Source of the DNA: Ciceribacter lividus
GTDB taxonomy: Bacteria > Pseudomonadota > Alphaproteobacteria > Rhizobiales > Rhizobiaceae
Direction: 5' to 3'
Assembly (NCBI RefSeq): GCF_003337715.1
Contig: NZ_QPIX01000015.1
Coordinates: 1-64,000, forward strand
DNA length: 64,000 nt
Shown: positions 60,160 through 64,000 of the stretch, piece after piece
How positions within the stretch are numbered: position 1 is the stretch's first letter
Layout of the letters: every line of letters starts with the position of its first letter
Notes under the pieces: generated by a model
What the model was told of the DNA's origin: nothing
The model's input: only the letters and a program-made list of their open reading frames with translations
Database searches by the model: none
Translations under genes and position numbers: made by a program

Positions 60160-61023
60160 TCAGCGGGCGAATTTCCGCGCCGCCGCGACGCAGCCGACCA
60201 CGCCGGTGGTGACGGCGAGCATCAGCGGGCTCACCTCTTCCCCGAGCAGGAGGCCGGCGAGCGTCAGCCCGAGGAAGGGCTGCAGGAGCTGCAGCTGGCC
60301 GACGGCGGCGATGCCGCCCTGGGCGAGCCCGCGATACCAGAAGACGAAGCCGATCAGCATGCTGAACAGCGACACATAGGCGAGCCCGCCCCAGGCGGCC
60401 GGGCTGACGCCGGCAAAGCTCTGCGGCAGCCGCAGCACCAGAACCGCCGCCATTACCGGCAGCGAGAGGACGAGCGCCCAGGAGATGACCTGCCAGCCGC
60501 CGAGCCGGCGCGAAAGGGCCGCCCCTTCCGCATAGCCGAGGCCGCAGACGAGGATCGCCGCCAGCATCAGGAGGTCGCCGGTCGAGGTGGCGCCGAGCCC
60601 CTGCCCCGCGGCAAAGCCGGCAATCAGCAGGCTGCCGAGGCCGGAAAACAGCCAGAAGAGCGGTCGCGGCCGCTCGCCGCCGCGCAAGACCCCGAAGATC
60701 GCGGTCGCAAGCGGCAGGAGGCCGATGAAGACCACCGAACGGGCGGAGGTCACGGTTTCCAGCGCGTAAGCCGTCAGCAGCGGAAAGCCGACGACCACGC
60801 CGAGCGCCACCACGACGAGCGGCAGGAGATCGCCCGCCGCCGGGCGCTTCTGGCGGAGCGCAAGGAGCAGCGCCAGCGCCAGGCCGCCGGCGATCGCCGC
60901 ACGCGCCACCGTCAGGAAGACCGGGTCGAAACCGGTAACGGCAAGCCGCGTCGCCGGCAGCGAGCCGCTGAAGATCGCCACTCCCGCCAATCCATTCATC
61001 AAGCCGCTGCGTGTCGCCTGCAT
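60160..61023 (-). CDS. EamA/DMT-family transporter
   Basis: A 287-residue drug/metabolite transporter with ten predicted spans in two EamA repeats (for instance LPLVVVALGVVVGFPLLTAY and LQLLQPFLGLTLAGLLLGEE). Likely an exporter of a small metabolite or amino acid. The start MQATRSGLMNGL at 61023 has AAAGGAA upstream. It is divergent from the MocR-type regulator, the usual arrangement for a transporter under that regulator's control. Confidence 0.9.
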   Translation of the reverse strand: MQATRSGLMNGLAGVAIFSGSLPATRLAVTGFDPVFLTVARAAIAGGLALALLLALRQKRPAAGDLLPLVVVALGVVVGFPLLTAYALETVTSARSVVFIGLLPLATAIFGVLRGGERPRPLFWLFSGLGSLLIAGFAAGQGLGATSTGDLLMLAAILVCGLGYAEGAALSRRLGGWQVISWALVLSLPVMAAVLVLRLPQSFAGVSPAAWGGLAYVSLFSMLIGFVFWYRGLAQGGIAAVGQLQLLQPFLGLTLAGLLLGEEVSPLMLAVTTGVVGCVAAARKFAR

Positions 61024-61138
61024 CCGAAACCGTTCCTTTCCGTTGTTCTCGACGGTCTTTTGCGACGTGCGGGCTGGAAGAACCAGAGACGGTGCAGTAC
61101 AATCTTCTGAAACTGTTATGGCATGGCGAGCAATACGG

Positions 61139-62566
61139 ATGGGTGTTTCCAGCGCGGCGGAGAAGGTGGCGAGCACGCGCATCGGCCAGGTGATGGCGGC
61201 GGTGAAGGCGCGGATCGCCGCCCGCAGCCTGACGCCGGGGGCGAAGCTTCCCTCGGTCAGGGCCTTCGCGCGCAGCCAGCAGGTTTCGGTCTCGACCGTG
61301 GTCGAGGCCTATGAGCGGCTGGCCGCGGAGGGGGTGATCCGTTCGCGTCCCGGCGCCGGCTTCTTCGTCTCGGCACCGCTCGCACCGCTCTCGCTCGCCG
61401 AGATCGGGCCGCGGCTCGACCGCGAGATCGACCCGCTCTGGGTGTCGCGCCAGTCGCTCGAAAGCGGCGAGACGATCGCCAAGCCCGGCTGCGGCTGGCT
61501 GCCGCCGTCGTGGATGCCGCAGGCCGCACTCGCCAAGGCGCTGCGGGCGGCGGCCCGCGGGCCGGAGGCGGTCCTTTCCGATTACGGCACGCCGCTCGGG
61601 CTTGCAGGCCTGCGCCAGCTTCTCGCGCGAAGGCTTGCTGATACCGGCGTGACGGCGGCGCCGAACCAGATCATGCTCACCGAATCGGGCACGCAGGCGA
61701 TCGACCTCGTCTGCCGCTTCCTCCTCGAACCGGGCGACACCGTGCTCGTCGACGATCCCTGCTATTTCAACTTCATCGCACTTCTGCGCGCCCATCGGGC
61801 ACGCATCGTTGGCGTGCCCTACACGCCGGAGGGACCCGACATCGCCCGTTTCGGCGAGATGCTCGCCGAGCACCGGCCGCGGCTCTACATCACCAATTCG
61901 GCACTCCACAACCCGACCGGCGCGACGCTCTCGCCGGTCGTCGCGCACCGGCTGCTGAAGCTCGCCGACGCGGCCGGGCTGACGATCGTCGAGGACGACA
62001 TCTTCGCCGATTTCGAGGAGACGCCCTCGCCACGGCTCGCCGCCTTCGACGGGCTCGACCGGGTGATCGCGATCGGCAGCTTTTCGAAGACGCTCTCCGC
62101 CTCGGTACGCTGCGGCTTCATCGCCGCGCGGCCGGACTGGATCGAGGCGCTCGCGGATCTGAAGATCGCGACCAGCTTCGGCGGCGGGCGGCTTTCCTCC
62201 GAACTCGTGCTGTCGCTTCTGACCGACGGCAGCTACCGCAAGCATGTCGAGGCGCTCCGGGTGCGGCTCGCCGCCGCCCGCGAGCGGGTCGGCCGGCAAC
62301 TCGAGGCCGCGGGGCTCGAGCCGTGGATCACGCCGAAGGCCGGCATGTTCCTCTGGTGCCGGCTGCCGGAGGGGCTCGATGCCGCCGCCATTGCCCGCAC
62401 CTGCCTCGAAGACGGTGTCATCCTTGCACCCGGCAACGCCTTCAGCGTATCGCAGACCGCCGGGGAATACCTGCGCTTCAACGTGGCGCAGTCGGACGAT
62501 CCGCGCATCCTGCCGTCGCTCGCCGCAGCGATGGAGCGGGCGGCCTGCCAATCGTCGGAGGATTAG
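61139..62566 (+). CDS. MocR-type GntR/aminotransferase regulator (PdxR-like)
   Basis: A 475-residue fusion: N-terminal GntR winged helix (RIAARSLTPGAKLPSVRAFA, SVSTVVEAYERLAAEG) and a C-terminal fold-type I aminotransferase-like domain with PLP lysine Lys317 (GSFSKTLSASVRCGF). Such proteins sense PLP or an amino compound and usually control the adjacent divergent gene, here the EamA transporter; the 115-base interval 61024-61138 would hold the operator. Start ATG 61139; ATG 61118 is possible. Confidence 0.9.
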   Translation: MGVSSAAEKVASTRIGQVMAAVKARIAARSLTPGAKLPSVRAFARSQQVSVSTVVEAYERLAAEGVIRSRPGAGFFVSAPLAPLSLAEIGPRLDREIDPLWVSRQSLESGETIAKPGCGWLPPSWMPQAALAKALRAAARGPEAVLSDYGTPLGLAGLRQLLARRLADTGVTAAPNQIMLTESGTQAIDLVCRFLLEPGDTVLVDDPCYFNFIALLRAHRARIVGVPYTPEGPDIARFGEMLAEHRPRLYITNSALHNPTGATLSPVVAHRLLKLADAAGLTIVEDDIFADFEETPSPRLAAFDGLDRVIAIGSFSKTLSASVRCGFIAARPDWIEALADLKIATSFGGGRLSSELVLSLLTDGSYRKHVEALRVRLAAARERVGRQLEAAGLEPWITPKAGMFLWCRLPEGLDAAAIARTCLEDGVILAPGNAFSVSQTAGEYLRFNVAQSDDPRILPSLAAAMERAACQSSED

Positions 62567-62637
62567 CGCCAGACCGCCGCAAAGCGGCCCCGTTCGGCGT
62601 GTTCAATCGCCCTCCAACGACCGCAAAGGAGGCAATG

Positions 62638-63027
62638 ATGGCCTATACGATCGACCGGACGTTCGAAGGCGAGGATTTCGCAACCGTGGTGGAGAAGACG
62701 CGGGCGGCGCTTTCGGCGCAGGGTTTCGGCGTGCTGACCGAAATCGACGTCAAGGCGACGCTGAAGAAGAAGCTCGACAAGGATGTCGACGACTACCTGA
62801 TCCTCGGCGCCTGCAACCCCACCATGGCGCACCAGGCGATCGGCCTCGAACCGAAGGTCGGCGCCATGCTTCCCTGCAACGTCATCGTACGCCGCACCGG
62901 CCCGGACTCGGTGATGGTGAGCGCGATCGACCCGGTGGCCTCGATGGAGGCAATCCCGAACCCCGCGCTGAAATCGGTGGCGGGCCAGGTCCGCGACATG
63001 CTGAAGACGGCGGTCGAGGGCATCTGA
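62638..63027 (+). CDS. DUF302 family protein
   Basis: A 129-residue DUF302 protein: IDRTFEGEDFATVVEKTRAA, then GFGVLTEIDVKATLKKKLDK and ILGACNPTMAHQAIGLEPKV. Members are small, widespread and of unknown function; the GACNP cysteine is conserved. Start: ATG 62638, 5 bases after AAGGAGG (ATG 62635 is adjacent). A family A element follows the stop. Confidence 0.9.
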   Translation: MAYTIDRTFEGEDFATVVEKTRAALSAQGFGVLTEIDVKATLKKKLDKDVDDYLILGACNPTMAHQAIGLEPKVGAMLPCNVIVRRTGPDSVMVSAIDPVASMEAIPNPALKSVAGQVRDMLKTAVEGI

Positions 63028-63044
63028 GGGGGCTTGTCACGGGT

Positions 63045-63219
63045 CGATCTCCCCCCTTGAGGGGGTTGAGGAGCGCCCGGCGAAGCCGGGCAATCGATCC
63101 AGTGAATCGATTGCAGCGACGAACGCCGGCAGGGCAGAGGGGGGTATCACAGGCGCCGGGTCCCGAGGTTCACCCCCCTCTGTCACTTCGTGACATCTCC
63201 CCCTCAAGGGGGGAGATCG
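63045..63219. repeat. Family A mosaic element after the DUF302 gene
   Basis: GATCTCCCC/TTGAGGGGG module with GCCCGGCGAAGCCGGGC, the GATCCAGTGAATCGATT region and GCAGGGCAGAGGGGGG, then CACCCCCCTCTGTCACTTCG and GACATCTCCCCCTC. The left two thirds nearly repeat the element at 8110-8313. Its right end encodes the C-terminus of the AraC gene. Confidence 0.85.
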
Positions 63220-64000
63220 AGCACACTTCCCGCGGCGCCGCCGCGCGCCAGGCGGTCGGGTTCATGCCGGTCACGCGCAGGAATTCGCGGTTGAAGTTGG
63301 ACTTGGTCATGAACCCCGCCTCGAAGACGATGCGGGTCACCGGCATGTCGGTGGCGCCGAGCAGCCGGCAGGCCTCGGCGACGCGGAAATTGTTGACGTA
63401 TTGCGAGACGCTCATGCCGTGGACGCGGTTGACGGCGTTGGAGACGGCCCGCGCCGGAAGACCGAGGCGGCGGGCGAGCCGGCCGAGATTGAGCCCGGCA
63501 TCGGCAAAGAGCCGCTGGCCCTCCATCAGCCGGTCGAGGGCCGCAGCGACCTCGGCATCGGCGCTGGTCGCGAGCGGCACGGCCTGCAGTTCGGGCTCCG
63601 CCTCCGGCGCGTCATCTGCCTCCTCCGCGCCGGCCGTCATGGCGGCGACCCCGAGCATGAGCAGGATGAACGTCGTCGCGGCGGACACCACGGCCGGCGC
63701 ATGGCGGCCGCCGGCAAGCAGGAGATCGAGACTGATCGCCATGTCGGTCGCCGCCGAGCCGATCAGCGCCAGCGCCGTCAGTTGCAGCGAGCGGTAGGAG
63801 CGGAGCGTTCCGTCAAGCCTGGAGGCGACCAGGCCATCCGGCCCTAGGCGGGCAAGCCAGAGCAGCGCCAGGCCGTAGCCGGCGAACTCGGCAATCAGCA
63901 CGAGATCGACGGGATCGCGAAAGCCGACAAGCATCGCCACCACACAGCAAAGCGTCGGCAGGAGATGCGGCCAGTCGCGGGCGGAGATCGCCCCCTCCTC
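63170..64000 (-). CDS. Membrane AraC-type regulator, truncated by the window end
   Basis: At least 277 residues are visible with no stop before the right edge; the start lies beyond 64000. The N-terminal part has membrane spans (LALLWLARLGPDG before it, SLQLTALALIGSAATDMAIS, VVSAATTFILLMLGVAAMTA); the C-terminal AraC helix-turn-helix pair is LGRLARRLGLPARAVSNAVN and VTRIVFEAGFMTKSNFNREF. It belongs to the 7TM-AraC group common in rhizobia. The last residues ([17 protein letters not shown]) are translated from the adjoining family A repeat, so the original end has been replaced. Confidence 0.85.
   Translation of the reverse strand, partial: EEGAISARDWPHLLPTLCCVVAMLVGFRDPVDLVLIAEFAGYGLALLWLARLGPDGLVASRLDGTLRSYRSLQLTALALIGSAATDMAISLDLLLAGGRHAPAVVSAATTFILLMLGVAAMTAGAEEADDAPEAEPELQAVPLATSADAEVAAALDRLMEGQRLFADAGLNLGRLARRLGLPARAVSNAVNRVHGMSVSQYVNNFRVAEACRLLGATDMPVTRIVFEAGFMTKSNFNREFLRVTGMNPTAWRAAAPREVCSISPLEGEMSRSDRGG

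Overview
The window is high-GC DNA with the gene content of a Rhizobiaceae chromosome (alphaproteobacteria, Sinorhizobium/Rhizobium/Shinella-like). The genus is inferred from content and order only. The evidence is a cytochrome c maturation cluster next to degP, a two-component pair and glnE; a FeuN-FeuP-FeuQ-like set; a MucR/Ros zinc-finger regulator; an Mrp/Pha cation antiporter operon; a complete gene transfer agent (GTA) cluster; and many palindromic intergenic elements of the rhizobial mosaic (RIME) kind.

Layout. 0-15 kb: the end of an unknown gene, a tiny membrane protein, then a minus-strand housekeeping block: glnE, an OmpR-type response regulator with its histidine kinase, degP, ccmH-ccmF-ccmE-ccmI, a lipoprotein and feuN-feuP-feuQ. 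15-35 kb: a GTA structural cluster of the RcGTA family on the minus strand, read from g1 (about 35.0 kb) to g15 (15.3 kb): small and large terminase, portal, small membrane protein, prohead protease, capsid, connectors, tail tube, chaperones, short tape measure, tail-tip proteins, NlpC/P60 peptidase and the 1275-residue TIM-barrel baseplate protein. Lysis genes appear to be built in: a GH19/lysozyme-like endolysin between g2 and g3, and a two-span holin candidate after g15. The cluster is interrupted by plus-strand genes (an MFS transporter, a DUF559 nuclease, a 46-residue peptide) and by repeat clusters. 35-48 kb: MmcQ/YjbR, DUF1491, hicAB, a soluble chemoreceptor, a peptidoglycan-binding protein, a DivJ-like kinase, DUF5330, sufE, DUF6456, a DnaA-C-like HTH protein, a lower-GC dehydratase/cyclodeaminase pair and mucR. 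47.8-54.2 kb: mrpA-G. 54-64 kb: a ferric-reductase-like flavoprotein, msrB, a Fic module, a trypsin-like peptidase with a small Pepco/Trypco-like partner, a 2-oxoglutarate oxygenase-like protein, a divergent EamA/MocR pair, DUF302 and a truncated AraC regulator.

Four families of palindromic intergenic repeats (called A to D here) sit between genes and inside operons (ccmF|ccmH, mrpA|mrpB, mrpC|mrpD, GTA g5|g6). Two of them bracket single genes inserted in the GTA cluster: family D forms a 78-bp inverted pair around the DUF559 gene, and family B forms direct repeats of about 138 bp around the MFS gene.

The best candidates for something new are the peptidase/Pepco-like two-gene unit at 57.6-58.9 kb, which resembles predicted proteolytic conflict systems, and the inverted-repeat-bounded DUF559 cassette. 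No tRNA, rRNA, CRISPR array, integrase or transposase was seen.
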